Assembly (NCBI GenBank): GCA_001247695.2
Contig: LGRX02035075.1
Span: 1 to 64,000 of the forward strand
Source: Cymbomonas tetramitiformis
Taxonomy: Eukaryota; Chlorophyta; Pyramimonadophyceae; Pyramimonadales; Pyramimonadaceae
Reading direction: 5' to 3'
DNA length: 64,000 nucleotides
Below, piece after piece: positions 21,293-33,009 of the stretch (its first letter is position 1; each line of letters begins with the position of its first letter). A program made the position numbers and the translations under genes. The notes under the pieces are model-generated. The model saw nothing but the letters and a program-made list of their open reading frames with translations, searched no databases and was not told the origin of the DNA.

Positions 21293-23140
21293 CACCACCC
21301 GTGGGTGTGACTGCCTAGCAAAGCAGGTACAGGATAAAACAGCCACGAAACAATAAACAAACACCTACGTGTACCTCGGTGGAAACTGATCACTGCTAGC
21401 TGGGTGCCGGGGTCTTGACCCGGTCATCCCACTACTGGGCTAAAGGTAATCAAGCTGCCAGGATAATTGCTAGGAGAACTCAGCCACTCTCAGGCTGGTC
21501 AGCAGTGCCGAGTTCAGCGGTCGGATGCAAAGTAAATAAGAATCCTGAAGTGAATTGTAAGTTGTCTGTCACAGATTGAGCACCACCAGGCCCAAGCGGG
21601 CAAGGTGGATCCGCAGCAGAAAGTAAAGTGACAGAAGATCGCAAAGATTCCAAAAACACCGAAGAACTTATATAAGTAGAATCCCACGGCGGTTTGAGCA
21701 TTGAAGAAGAGGACACAAGAACTCCATCATCTGGCGGCCAATCACGGATGCCCGCAGTACCAAGTGGCGGAACCGCAACAAACTGAGTCCCAGCACACCG
21801 GCGGACGGTGGCTCCGGGCTCAACCAGGCCCCTGTCACCACCACCCACGGTAACCAGGGACGCCGTAGCGCTGGCCAGCAGAGAACAACAGAGCACAGAA
21901 GTCATTAGTGCACATCGGAGAAAGCTCGGCGGAGTCCGCGGACGGTACATCGGAGTCAGAGCGGCTACTGGCGATGCTCCCCCGTCAGAGTCATGCTCAA
22001 GAGTGCCGAAGGAGCCAAAAGCCACTTGCTGCCCGCCGTCAGAGCCATTGTCAGAGCCTTGGTCACCGCCAGAGACCTCAGAGCCAATGTCAGAAGCCTC
22101 AATCCGCATGCCTGCAAACAACGGAGCTGGCGCAGAGCCGGAGACGCCATGCTGGAGCGACGGGGCAGAGTCAGGTAAGCCGAGAGAGTCAGGGATTACC
22201 ACCGGCGGGTCATGAGCCGCAGGCACACCACCAGCCACGAGTGCAGAGGGATGCCGAACCGCAGGCGGTGGCGGCATCGAGTCCCGAGCACCCGAGTGGA
22301 ACGTGGCCCGAGACCAAACTGAGCCATGCCGTCATCGTCAGGCACGGTGGCGGAAGCCGCCGCATCCTGAAAGTGCCGCAGAGAGGTGGGCTCAGCTGTC
22401 ACAAATGAATGTGCGGACAGCTCACACACCTCTGGACGGCCCTCCATAGTGCAGAGTGACTCGAAGGCCTGCTCATCGTCAGCGTCGTAGAACCGCTGGA
22501 AACGAACAGCCAAGCAGTCAGACTCATAGTCCTCGACTGCACCACAATAGTGGGCAGATTGAGGACCGCCGTTGGGGCATTCAGCATGCCAGTGCTTCAA
22601 ACCACTTTGCGCACACTCCGCATTTCTGCAGTGAGGCACGAAGGCACCGCTCTTCTTGTCAAATGAGACAGGAGGAGCAGTGCCAAGTGGTTTAACACCA
22701 GCACGATGAAGCTTTGCAGCAGAGCGGGGAAGGTGTTTGCCCGTAGGCGGTGACCCTTCCCGCTTCTGCCGCTTTAGGTCACGAATGTCCTGCTGCATGC
22801 GCTCCAGCTGCTTCTCGCAGACTGGACAACGCCGCAGCCAGGTCAGACGCGCCATCGCCGAATGACAAAGCAGAAACAGGGGTGTCAGAGACTTTCAGGC
22901 CGTGGCGGAACTGCTCCCGCACACGAGCCTGAATAGTCAAAAGAGACACGCCCTGCCGCTGGTCAGCCCGAGCCAAGGAATTAGCCAAATCACGGTACAA
23001 AGCCGAATTGCCGAGAGCCTTGAGAAATTGCCGCTTCACCGCGTCCTCTGGCAAGTTGTGGGAACGCTGAACGTCCCGCAACAGGCCATTGAACTCACGG
23101 ATGCCGCGGTCAGGATCTCCGCTGCCGGGGATGCGAACCG

Positions 23141-23387
23141 TCATGGGGAGACAGACTTTCGCCCCCCCCCCATAAAATGGGGGTGACTGTCTCTTCCTGT
23201 GTCACCCCTCGCCGTGTAGTGTCACTTGCATCTTGCCTGCCGTCAGTTCCGTCCGATAATAAAACACCTAAGTTATTTTATTATCTCATCTTTTTGACTG
23301 CGAAACCCGTGTGAGCCACTGCTCAGCTTTCTTTGCCTGCGTTCATATATATATATTCACTATATATATATTTCACACTCCCCGTCA
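23141..23387 (+). repeat. 5' LTR of the small element
   Basis: 247 bp containing a C-rich tract, the AATAAAACACC word and two TATATATATA runs; nearly identical to 24744-24989. Confidence 0.9.
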
Positions 23388-24743
23388 GGTTATGGGTTAC
23401 CACTAGCTGGTGGTTTCTCACGTTCTTTTTAGCTTTCATTCAGATCCCGCGCAACGCGGTATACAGTGACGCAACGTCACTTCTCATCAAACCGGCCGGC
23501 AGTCACGTACCGTTCCTCCGCGCCCTCCCCCCCAAACGTGCTGCAACAGCATCCGCAGTTCTTTATTTGAGCGTATCGCCCAATCCTTGTCTTCGTGCGC
23601 AACGCACGCTTACGGCCACCATTTTCGACTACGTCTTCACAACGTCGCCCCTCGCGTCGTTGATCTTCATTTGAGCACCCTTGTCCTCTACACCTCCATC
23701 TTGACCCCGTGTGCCTCATCGACACCGGGAATTTCGTCGAGCACCCTGTCCTCGACCCAACATCTACGCGCGCACCTTTGTCCTCGACGATTTTACTTTG
23801 CGCTCTGGCCAGCAGCACCTCAACTGCAGCACAATTGGCTTGTCGCACGACGTTTTTGACGTCACCACCGTTTTCCACGCGAAAATCTACCCCGATTTGA
23901 CCCTTCCATCGCTGGATTCGGTTGATTTTTCAAAAAGTTATCTCTCCACTTGGGAACCCTATCTTTTGGTCCGCAGAATTCTGCAGCCTGCTGTCGGCCA
24001 TGTTTGTTGAGCTCCAACGTGCTCGCATGACCGCTGTTCGGGATGCCCTTGCGTCCCTTCGGGCGCATCGGCAGCTTTTTACCGCGGATTGTGGTCTGGT
24101 GGTGTCTGGTGGTGCTTATGCACCAGACACCAAAGTCGAGTCCATCGAACCCATCGTCGACATGAGCTTTGACCACTACGAGCTCACCCCGCAGCATCCT
24201 CCACTCTCCCCTCCACCCTGCGTGCCCCTTGGCCACTGCCTGGTGGTGTTTGGTGGTGCTGCAGCCATCATCCCGCCGCTTTTCCTCTCTGCTTTCGCGC
24301 TTGTGTGCGGCAGAGTGGAGGCACACCTCATCTTCCACCTTCGCCTCTCTCAGAGTGCCCGCGTCACCGCACGCGCTCTGGTGGTGCCGCCCACCCTCGC
24401 CCCGCACCGCGTAGGCGTTGGTTGACCGCATCTTGGCGGCGCTCGACTTCATCCACCATCGAGAGCTACGCCGCCATCCACCCTCGACCGCTGGAGCCTA
24501 GGATTGCCGGCTGGCCTGCGGGAGTAGCTTATCCCCGCAGCACATGCATGGGCGTAAGCCCCTAGAGCACGCATCTAGAGACCAACGCAGGCGAAGCCAC
24601 ACTAGTTGGGTTGAAAAAGACCCCTTTGGGTCTCACGAGATGTATGTTTCCTTAGGGTTTTGCCTTTGTGCTTGCCGTAGGATGTTAGGCCTGGCCTGGC
24701 AAGTTGGCATCGTGGCACCTCACACCTTCAGGGTGAGGTGGTG

Positions 24744-24989
24744 TCATGGGGAGACAGACTTTCGCCCCCCCCCATAAAATGGGGGTGACTGTCTCTTCCT
24801 GTGTCACCCCTCGCCGTGTAGTGTCACTTGCATCTTGCCTGCCGTCAGTTCCGTCCGATAATAAAACACCTAAGTTATTTTATTATCTCATCTTTTTGAC
24901 TGCGAAACCCGTGTGAGCCACTGCTCAGCTTTCTTTGCCTGCGTTCATATATATATATTCACTATATATATATTTCACACTCCCCGTCA
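24744..24989 (+). repeat. 3' LTR of the small element
   Basis: 246 bp, same ends as the 5' LTR, preceded by the hairpin CACCTCACACC TTCA GGGTGAGGTG and followed by the AACCG duplication. Confidence 0.9.
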
Positions 24990-25984
24990 AACCGCCAGCA
25001 GCGACTCAAAAGAGTCAAAGGGCTCTGAGCGTTCCTGGAGCATGCGTACCACCTCTAGGGCAGCACGCTTGCCATCTCCAGGAACGTCAGACCCAGAGGC
25101 CTCAAGCCAATCACGAGCAGGCGAGCCAGGCCGAGCCAGAAACGTCAAAGCCGAGAGCAGCAGCTCATTCGCCTCATGCCTAGCCTCAACAGCCATGTTA
25201 GCCAGGTCAAAGAGAGGAGCAAATGCTTGTGACTGGAGCAGAAATTGTGCGCGAAGTTCATGCATCAGCTGTGAAAAAATGTCCACTGCGGCTGTCTCTG
25301 TCCCTGCAAAGCGCTCCGATTTGTCTCCGAGAATTTTCGTGGCAACGACTTTGGCAACCTTTCTGTCAAAGTTGTCTCGAGCTAGCTGCTGAAAATTTTC
25401 AAGAATCTCCCTCGCAGCTGCGGTGGTCGGAGCCGGCAGCTGCGGTGTGTGTGGTGTCGCAGTGTGCTGCGCACCCACACCATCAAAAATCGTCTCTAAT
25501 CTACGGACGCGAGACCGCGTCATTCTATTCGCTGTAGCAACCATGATGGAGAGACAGTGGAAAAGTTGAGCTAATCAAGGGTGGTGGTATAAAATCGTCA
25601 CAGCGGCCAGATAATCCGTAGAAGTCTCAGCACAACAGATCGGAATTCACAGGTCGTGAGCGGAAGAATGAGAGCGGCCAAAATTCACAACGTGTGGAGC
25701 GACCTCGCCAGGGCCAGTGGCGCACGATGCAGATCAGCCCTCGCTGCGACGATACTGCTGTAAAAAAAAAACAATCCGTCACAAGCTGCTGATCTCCTGT
25801 GCAGCGAAGGCGAGCACAACGCGTGCCGCCATCACTGCCATGCTAAAAGGCCATACCGCGAGAACAATACACCACCGCCCAAGTGGGCGCTCAACCCCTC
25901 CTACGTCCTACTTAGCCGAACATGGCAACAGCAAGGCGCTGTGCCATCATCAGAATCACCGGAAAGCCGGTGCGGGCCATAACC

Positions 25985-26238
25985 TGCGAGAAAGACAGAT
26001 ACTACTGTCCGGCTAAGCTCGCTACAGATCAAACTGATAATCAGATAAACAGTGTCCGGCCGAGGCTTTATGCTCTCGGAAACCCGACAGTGAAATAAGA
26101 CTGTACTACTGTACTGTACTACTGTACTGTACTACTGTACAGTACAGTGCTAGGATGTCACGGACACGATACGGAAGCAGGGTCAGGCTAGGGCTAGTCA
26201 GAGCCCATAATAACTAAGCCTAAACCCGAAGTCCAGCA
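25985..26238 (-). repeat. 5' LTR of gag-only copy 1
   Basis: 254 bp, differs from 21051-21292 mainly by one extra ACTGTACT unit. TG...CA ends, then CAAGT. Confidence 0.9.
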
Positions 26239-26554
26239 CAAGTCTCGAAGAACCGAATGGTCCTGATAAGACGCGTCTTCGCTTCTAGCATGAAATGAAC
26301 AGCATGCGAGCATCAAAGGCTATATCGACCAGCCGATGCGGGAAGTTCACCCAGTGCCCTCGCGGTTCACAACCCGATGGTGGTAACGCATGAGATGTGT
26401 GAGGGCACTGGAAGTATATGAGGAGCATTGGGCTCAAGCAAGCACTTCTGGTCACCAGACTGCTGCACTCATAACCCACCATAATATTACTTTCGGCTGT
26501 TACTGTTCAATAGCAGCCGCGTCAATACAACGTTCGCATAGCGAGCCCTGACAC
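26239..26554 (+). repeat. 3' LTR of the old Gypsy, right half
   Basis: Continues the LTR interrupted at 21050. CTTCGCTTCTAGCATG, GGTTCACAACCC and TGTTACTGTTCAATA-like words follow the order seen in the reverse complement of 2107-2440, with much divergence. The distal end is uncertain because a MITE follows. Confidence 0.7.
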
Positions 26555-26797
26555 CAAGGCTCTATATCGGTTTGGATTTTCGGTATCGATAGGATCCGAT
26601 ATCCGAAAAACGGTCTCGATAATCGGCACAATCGATAAATAATCGATTATTTGGGCATTTATATGTATTTTGTTATAGATTAAATATGGAACACCAAAAC
26701 CTGCACAATCGATAGTTTGATATTGTAATCCGATAATCGGCGATAAATACGATATATCGATAGTATCGGATATCGGAAATATCGATATAGAGCCTTG
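26555..26797. mobile_element. hAT-type MITE, 243 bp
   Basis: Ends CAAGGCTCTATATCGG and its inverse, flanked by the 8-bp duplication CCTGACAC (26547-26554, 26798-26805). Interior is AT-rich with many ATCGAT/TATCGG words. No coding capacity. Confidence 0.9.
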
Positions 26798-26805
26798 CCT
26801 GACAC

Positions 26806-27125
26806 TAGCTGAGCTGAAAAAGGCTCCTTAGGTTTTCAGATGTAGGATGGCCGGCAGGCCTTTTAACATTGTTTCTTGTGCCACCTCTCTTCTTTAGGAG
26901 GAGGTGGTGTCACGGAGAGAGAGATCTGACCCCCCCCCCCTAAGGCGGCGGCGGCGGGGGGGTGTCTCTTCTCTCTTGTGTTCCCCCCTTCGCCGAGCAG
27001 TGTCACAAGTCACTTAAACCCTAAGTATTTTTATGTTATGCATCTTAGTCACCTGAAAGTCTGTGCTTCCTGCTGTGCTCCGACTGTAGTGTATATATAT
27101 CGCTTATATATATACCCACCCGACC
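26806..27125 (+). mobile_element. 3' end of a relative of the small LTR element
   Basis: TAGCTGAGCTGAAAAAGGC, a GGAGGAGGTGGTG tract and then TCACGGAGAG with a C-run parallel 24605-24760. The following 200 bp keep the order of the small LTR (GTGTCACAAGTCAC, CCTAAGTATTTT, paired TATATATAT runs). Diverged and 5'-truncated. The hairpin before the LTR is preserved with different bases (CCACCTCTC...GAGGAGGTGG). Confidence 0.65.
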
Positions 27126-29967
27126 GACCGCGATATCACGTCTTTCTTCAATCTTAACAAAAAATAGTGAGGAATTTCAAATTCAAAATTTAAAATTTCT
27201 TCTTGTCAAGACAACCGTGTACATAGGATTCCCCCGCCCGACAATCGGGCGACACAGGTCCCCCCCCGCAAACCCTCAAGGGCAGCTAATGCCGGCGGGC
27301 TGCCTTTGATTTTTTTGAATATAATAAAATTTCGAGACGCCCCGTGAGTTCACCGGCAGTGAGTTCAACCCACCATTTTTTCTGCCGGAAAGGGTCTGCG
27401 ATCAGCTAAGGCTGCAGGATAATTATAAATCTGTCCCACCTCGCGCAAATACCCAAACACTGGTTGCCACGCACACCACCCGCAAAAAAGCAGCCACGAC
27501 CAGCCTCACAAGAACTCGCGGAAGCGGGCTGTGCGCCACTGGAGGCCACTACTGTCATAATTTCGGCAGTCAAGTCACCCCAGCCACCGTGACAGTGACA
27601 CCCACTTCTCCTCCGCACACGACACGACAAGCTTGGGTTCGATCGTACGAAACTATGACGATGAGAAAATATCTAAATATGTTGCGATCGCGGTTGACCA
27701 TTCGATTGGTACGAGTTTGGCTTCCACCAATCGCGAGTCACCAAAATAGCAAGACGCAGACGTGCCATGGCTATGGCTGCCCTCTGCTGCCCTGTCGATG
27801 ACATCGTTGCATCACATGGCGGTTTTACAACGATTCGCTGCGCTGTTGACGCAAGCCGCAGAGCCGCAGAGACAAGTGCTCTGGAATGAGCGATCGCGAT
27901 CTGACGGCATATATCGTCAGCGCAGTGTCAAGAATTATTATAAATGTATCTAAATGGTCTCTTCGTCACCATCTGTGACTGTCGTGTGACACATCTCAGA
28001 TCTCACCTATCACGATCGTCATCATTTAGAGCCCTATCGAATTCGATGTTGATCATCGAACATTAATTAATTCGGCATCATCGAATTGCCGATGAAGCGA
28101 TGCGCGATGATCACGATGTAACAGGTGATGATGATGAGTGAACGCGAACGTGACCCGTGATGACCTGTCTCTGTCGTGGCCAATATGATTGTCCGTCGTC
28201 TCGTGCGCAGGCTTAGGCCTGTGCTACACCGAAACTTGGGAAAGCAAATGTGTTGATCGCAGCGATTTCATTGGCTCCTGTCGCGACTGTCATCCAGCGA
28301 TGTCATGCGAGGTCATGCGAGGTCATTATTTGTGAAATGCCAAAAAGCAAATAATCGTCCAATATTTGGGACCTCGAAATCGTTATAGGAAATCACGGTT
28401 GGACAACATCAACATTTGCACCAAATGTCACCCAAATGTCGCCTGGGACAAATCCTGGATCATCAGATCAAAAAAACGGGAACGGTTTAGAGAGACCACC
28501 GGCTAGCTGGGATGCGAAGATCGTGTATCGCTGGACTAGAATATGCTGCATTTTCCAATCACAGACACTGTTCAAGATGGGGTCGTCTAGTTTTCGACGT
28601 GGAGTGTTCCACATGCTTCCGCTCGCTCGGAAAATCAGAATTCTGCACATATCCTGCACATATCGCGCGTTTGCCCGAAATATTCCTTTTTAAGTCGTTT
28701 CGCACGTTCGATAAGGCGAATGTCGATTTTAATCTGATCGCGCGGACTGTGATTTATAGATTTAATAACTCGTCTGAAAATGATCGCCGGGTCATATGGA
28801 GACTGTATGACCCGGCGAAACGAATCTTATTTGCTTCTCGACAGTGTACCAAAATCCGGTGTAGCACAGGCCTAATAGCCAACACAACAGCGAACAGTCG
28901 AGTTTCGTGCTTCGTAGCGTTGCGATAGGCTTACAGTGTCACACTTCAATACAGTATTCTATTGCATTATTGGACGATATTTTTCCTTTCCCGTTTGGAA
29001 TTCATCAGCGGACAAACGAAAGCCCAAAGTGTACGAACGACGACAATTTTCATACGCGGGAAAGGCAGGAAATCGTGGTGAGATAATATCAACCTTCTGA
29101 AGCAAGGCGTAAGCAAATATTTTTCAGGAGCTATCCAGAGTCACGAAAGCTGGGAGGCATATCTTTTTAGATTGCTACAACAAAAGCGGGGCCGTAAAGC
29201 AGGGCCTTCATTTCACCTGCTACGCGGTATTTTAGTCGCTTGAACAGGCTTGCAGGCAGACCTCAGGTATTTCGTACACCATGCACAACAGAGTCTCTCG
29301 CGACTTATTGTATGTTCACGAGGACAAGCTTCCACCGCCCTTTTCAGCAAACCCCGCTCATGTCCGTGTGCACGCGTCGTCTTCCATCCGGACGCTGTCC
29401 GCGTGTGATGGGAGCTAATATGCACTCGCTCCTTTCACCTTGTTCTTGCGTACAACGTCAGTACAATGCAACTTTTATGGACAGCCTTTGAGTTGGAACC
29501 GTGTCTGCCTGTCTCCGTGGTCGAGTCCGGCTTCTGTTCTCAACGTGCGCTTTGTTCTTTGAAGTTATGAAGCCTGTTGTGCGGGCGGAACGCGTGTTAC
29601 ATAGATGAAGATAGTACCCCTACCCACCCACTAGCATATCTCTACTGAGCTGGTTGTGTTTCACTTTCGAAGTTTTGACGAGCGCCGATTGACTTGCATT
29701 GCGTAACTCGGTCTCTTTGGACCACCTCCATTCACTTCCCCCCCTCACCTGGCAACAAGTTGTCTATTGTATCCAACGGACAAGATAACTTTTATTCTGT
29801 GGTGTATTTTTACTGTTGAAGGAGAGCTGTACTCCCGTCCCTTAAAAGCGCCTCGTGACAACGAGTCTCTACGTGAGCCACGGACTGGTTTTCTCCAACA
29901 TATATTTCTGCGTTTTTGAACGGGAGTGCGAGGGGACTGGGGAGTGATTGGGGCAGCTTTCGCGGAA
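27126..29967. other. Intergenic region upstream of the LRAT-fold gene
   Basis: Only short unconvincing ORFs (the longest is 28512-28928 plus, 138 codons, no recognised domain). No repeats, RNA genes or TE ends were recognised. The sequence just upstream of 29968 should hold the LRAT gene promoter, but no clear TATA box is visible. Confidence 0.5.
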
Positions 29968-30618
29968 ATGGAATTTCAGAAAGACCAACACATGTTTGTA
30001 CCGGGAGATCTGCTAGCGTTCAAACGTGGCTGGTACACACACTGGGCTTTGTTCCTTGGCCATTTCGAAGGTGAAGCGTACGTGATTCATCTGTGGAATC
30101 CCGACAGCGAACTAAACTGTGATAAAGTGAAAGTGATGATCAACCGCTTGATCGAGGTAGAGGGAACTCCGATACTGAGCAATCATGTGTACGACAAGAA
30201 GTATCGCCCGCTTCAGCCGGAGGAGACGTTGGCGCGCGCCATGAGCATGTTGGGGAAGGGAAACTACAACGTTGCTGCCAACAACTGTGAGCACTTCGTA
30301 ACGTGGGCACGTTATGGAGTGAAACACAGCCGGCAGGTGCTGCCCCTTTTCATGCGTTTGTCCTCCGTTGCTGTTTTGATTCTCCGATAGCAAACTCGAG
30401 ACTAAGCCTTACGACTTGATCGTCTCCAGGTGAGGCGTTGGACCAGTAAGCTTGGTGCTTTCTTGAGCGCAACCGTAGGCTTTTTCGTCAGCCACTTACC
30501 GCTACCATACGCCTCCACCGCCGTGATGGGTCACCGACTTTACAGTTACGTCGGTTTAGTTGCACATCATTTTATTGGCAAATATCGAGAGCACACCGCT
30601 CAAAGATCATCAAGGTAG
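29968..30618 (+). CDS. LRAT-fold (NC-domain) thiol acyltransferase/phospholipase-like protein, two exons
   Basis: Exon 1 (29968-30336) and exon 2 (30430-30618), joined over a 93-bp intron with GTGCTG donor and TCTCCAG acceptor, encode about 185 residues. The LRAT-fold core is intact: His25 in WYTHWALFLG, a second His at 41 in VIHLWNPD and the nucleophile Cys107 in NNCEHFVTWARYG. In this family (PLAAT/HRASLS, LRAT, plant NC-domain proteins) these residues carry out acyl transfer or phospholipid hydrolysis through a thioester. Exon 2 adds a hydrophobic stretch (GAFLSATVGFFVSHLPL), like the C-terminal membrane anchor of PLAAT proteins. I start at the ATG at 29968 because the open frame upstream has no other ATG. 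Likely the only standard cellular gene here; substrate cannot be told. Confidence 0.85.
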
Positions 30619-32445
30619 GTTCCTCTGCTTTCACCTCTTTCACCTTGAAAGTCTAATGTAAAAGGATGATCGTCTTTTTCCATTTACTGCTGTTGGTAAT
30701 GTGGTTTTTATTGAATAGAGTTCACGGGTAAATTTTTTGACGTGCAGGGCTGGATGCCTCAAACTAGAGTTTACCTCGGAGACCATCAAACGACAAGCAG
30801 ATGTGGCACTGGATGTTCGCTTGCCCAGATATAGGCTGTTGCTTGCGGGTGTAACGATGCCAAGTTGTGCGCTCTCCTTTTTCAGCCGTGTGAAGGTGCT
30901 GCCTTTTGTGTCTCCTACTCTCGTCCGTACACGTATATGTTGAGACTGGAGTGTGTGCTGCTCTTAACTTTGTTAGACTGTGCAGTTTTCTGAAAATCTT
31001 CGGCTTGCAGTTGAGAAGGTGTGCTTTCCCTTATTTTTTATTCCTGAATCATTGGGGTTGGTTGTTTTCTATGTTTCAGAGGTGTATTATATATGAAAGG
31101 GAGGAAGAATATGATACTGTACTAACAACCTTAAAACGAGTGCAGACTCTGCGACTAGCATACTAGAAAAACGGAAACCAAGGGTATCCAAATCTAATCT
31201 TGTACCTGCCATGTCAGGTTTGTCTTCCTGACATGAACTTGTACATCAAGATTGTATCCTTCGTATGCTAAAGTGTGAACCCCCTGTATGAGGTGCTTGA
31301 AATGACATTGTAGGAATAGTCTTGTGAACCTTATAGGCGCAAAAAGTGTATGTATAATAAAATGTATGCATCAAATGGCTCGGGGAGTGAAAGTACTATT
31401 TTGAGCTGCTTGTATCACAAGGTGTCCTGGTTCAAAATGTCTTTGAAAGTCAATTTGGTTCTTGCTGATGCGCTGAGGAATCTTGCCAAAAAGAGTAACC
31501 TCATTATCTGTGAATGCTTCTAGTGATGCTTGAGGTGAACAATTCACAGTAAATAGTTACATTGCCTTGTGGTTTGTTAACATTATCTTCCAATGTCAGT
31601 GTTTATCAAAATGTTAACAGAATGCTTCTAGTGATGCTTGAGGTGAACAATTCACAGTAAATAATTACATTGCCTTGTGGTTTGTTAACATTATCTTCCA
31701 ATGTCAGTGTTTATCAAAATTTTAACATCCAGTTCAGCCCTGACTCATAGACAGTGGCAAGTTAGGTCGAACCACTCGAGACCACTAACATCGAGACATG
31801 TTGTATGCGTGTCAATTCTACTTTCATGCATTTCCCATCGCCGCATCCAATCGAGTCTCGGTACTGTTGCAACGAGCAGTGATTTAAAGACGGAGCATGC
31901 ATTGAACACTTCTGGTGTTTCACTTTGCATTGCCAGTAAGTGGAAAGCTTTTGTCTTATAGTGTATGACATGTGCTGAGATATACAAAAGAAAAAAATAC
32001 AAATAAGCTAGACCGATGCCACTGCAGTACTGACGGATTTTATAGAAAACGTATCGTAATTTCGTGGCGGTTATCTAAAGAAGTGTCCAATAAGAAAAGA
32101 AAAAAATCGGCTGGTGATCACACAACCGAAACTCTCGCGAAGGGGAGATGAGCATCCTACATGATTAATGTATGTGAAGGCAAACTCGTGAAGAGCAAGG
32201 CGGTTGCGCTTGCATGTTACAGGTTGCGGATCACAGCACGCTACCATAACTAGCAATATACGCCAGCAATGCAACATTATGCGGTGTGTGTGCATGGCTC
32301 AATGGACAATTGAGCTGGTCAAGGCCAGACCGCCCTTAGGGGACCTTTCGTATAAAGGCAGCCACATCTAGCAGGAGCACTACGAATATATGAGCGACGA
32401 CATGCGATAGCGTATCACATGCGACTTCCGACGCTCGCATAGAGC
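30619..32445. other. 3' flank of the LRAT-fold gene and intergenic DNA
   Basis: An AATAAA lies near 31354 and could end the LRAT transcript. A tandem duplication of about 107 bp lies at 31512-31725. No other gene seen. Confidence 0.45.
31512..31725 (+). repeat. Tandem duplication, two units of about 107 bp
   Basis: Units beginning GAATGCTTCTAGTGATGC at 31512 and 31619 differ at very few positions (for example TAGTTAC against TAATTAC), so the duplication is recent. Confidence 0.9.
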
Positions 32446-33009
32446 GGAAAAAAGGTTATCGAGGAATAGAAAACTCCAAAATGGGGAATAGAAATTTCGA
32501 TCTGTTTTTGGGGAATAGATTATATGTCACATGTAACCATGCTTAATTCAATCGAGCGCCAAAAAAATTTACAAGCAGTCTGACTAGCGTACTCGGTACC
32601 CCGGAGGTACAAGCGCAAGCGGTTCAGCGTGTGCAATATTTTGCGTCTGGCACACCCCCTTCTTCAAAACAATTTTTTGCATGTAGCATGAAGCATAATT
32701 TTTTCCACCATTCGATTCTAAAGCGGTTGAATTCATTAGGTGAATACCTTTCGTTTGAGCTATCGATTGGCCCCATCCGCAACCGCATCAGCTTAGCCTT
32801 CGCGACTGCAAGCTAAGTTGGTGCGGTGTGAGATGGTTTCAACCACTTGCGGCTTTGCATAATAGGGGTTTTCGTGAGAATCTTCTCACGAAACTTGGCA
32901 GTGATATTGTTCATATCAATATCAGTGCACCCTCAAGAGCATATGGCAAGCCGTTGAGTATATTAAAGACGGCCGCGTGCTGGCATGATGCCTTTTGGGT
33001 TTGAAACCC

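Larger units (their letters stand above)
23141..24989 (+). mobile_element. Small LTR element (1.85 kb) inside gag copy 1
   Basis: LTRs 23141-23387 and 24744-24989 start TCATGGGGAG and end CTCCCCGTCA, and the unit is flanked by AACCG (23136-23140, 24990-24994). Removing it and one AACCG restores the gag sequence seen uninterrupted in copy 2. Plus-stranded, with GGTTATGGG just inside the left LTR and GGTGAGGTGGTG just before the right one. These echo the boundary sequences of its host element, which suggests use of the same machinery. The interior (23388-24743) has only short, shifting frames; one (near 23709) contains LIDTGNF, faintly like an aspartic protease active site. No RT. Confidence 0.85.
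21480..25544 (-). pseudogene. Gag-like protein of copy 1 (interrupted, frameshifted)
   Basis: Read with 23141-24989 removed, the protein runs from MVATANRMTRSRV at 25544 to 21480. It has an alpha-helical capsid-like half (LQERSEPFDSF, DRGIREFNGLLRDVQ), a coiled-coil stretch (QLERMQQDIRDLKRQ) and an unusual zinc motif C-x4-C-x6-H-W-H-x2-C-P-N-G-G near 22620. Then follow a Pro/Ala/Ser-rich acidic part and a hydrophobic segment (TSVLCCSLLASATASLV, near 21880). An extra base near 22815 relative to copy 2 shifts the frame, and another shift lies near 22230-22270. Homology to copies 2 and 3 is clear by eye over the capsid, zinc and hydrophobic regions. Confidence 0.8.
21051..26238 (-). mobile_element. 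Gag-only LTR retrotransposon, copy 1
   Basis: LTRs 21051-21292 and 25985-26238 are flanked by the 5-bp duplication CAAGT (21046-21050, 26239-26243). The element is minus-stranded and its only recognisable product is gag. Directly inside the 5' LTR the minus strand reads GGTTATGGCCCGCACC (candidate primer site); before the 3' LTR it reads GGGTGGTG. No protease, RT or integrase, so it depends on another element, like the TR-GAG class described in plants. The gag is split by a 1.85-kb LTR element (23141-24989). Confidence 0.9.

Noticed and set aside
23711..24425. Protease or capsid gene in the small LTR element
   Set aside because: LIDTGNF alone is not enough; the frame breaks quickly and no second protease motif follows.
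26555..26797. Promoter or regulatory array of ATCGAT words
   Set aside because: Terminal inverted repeats and an 8-bp duplication show it is a MITE.
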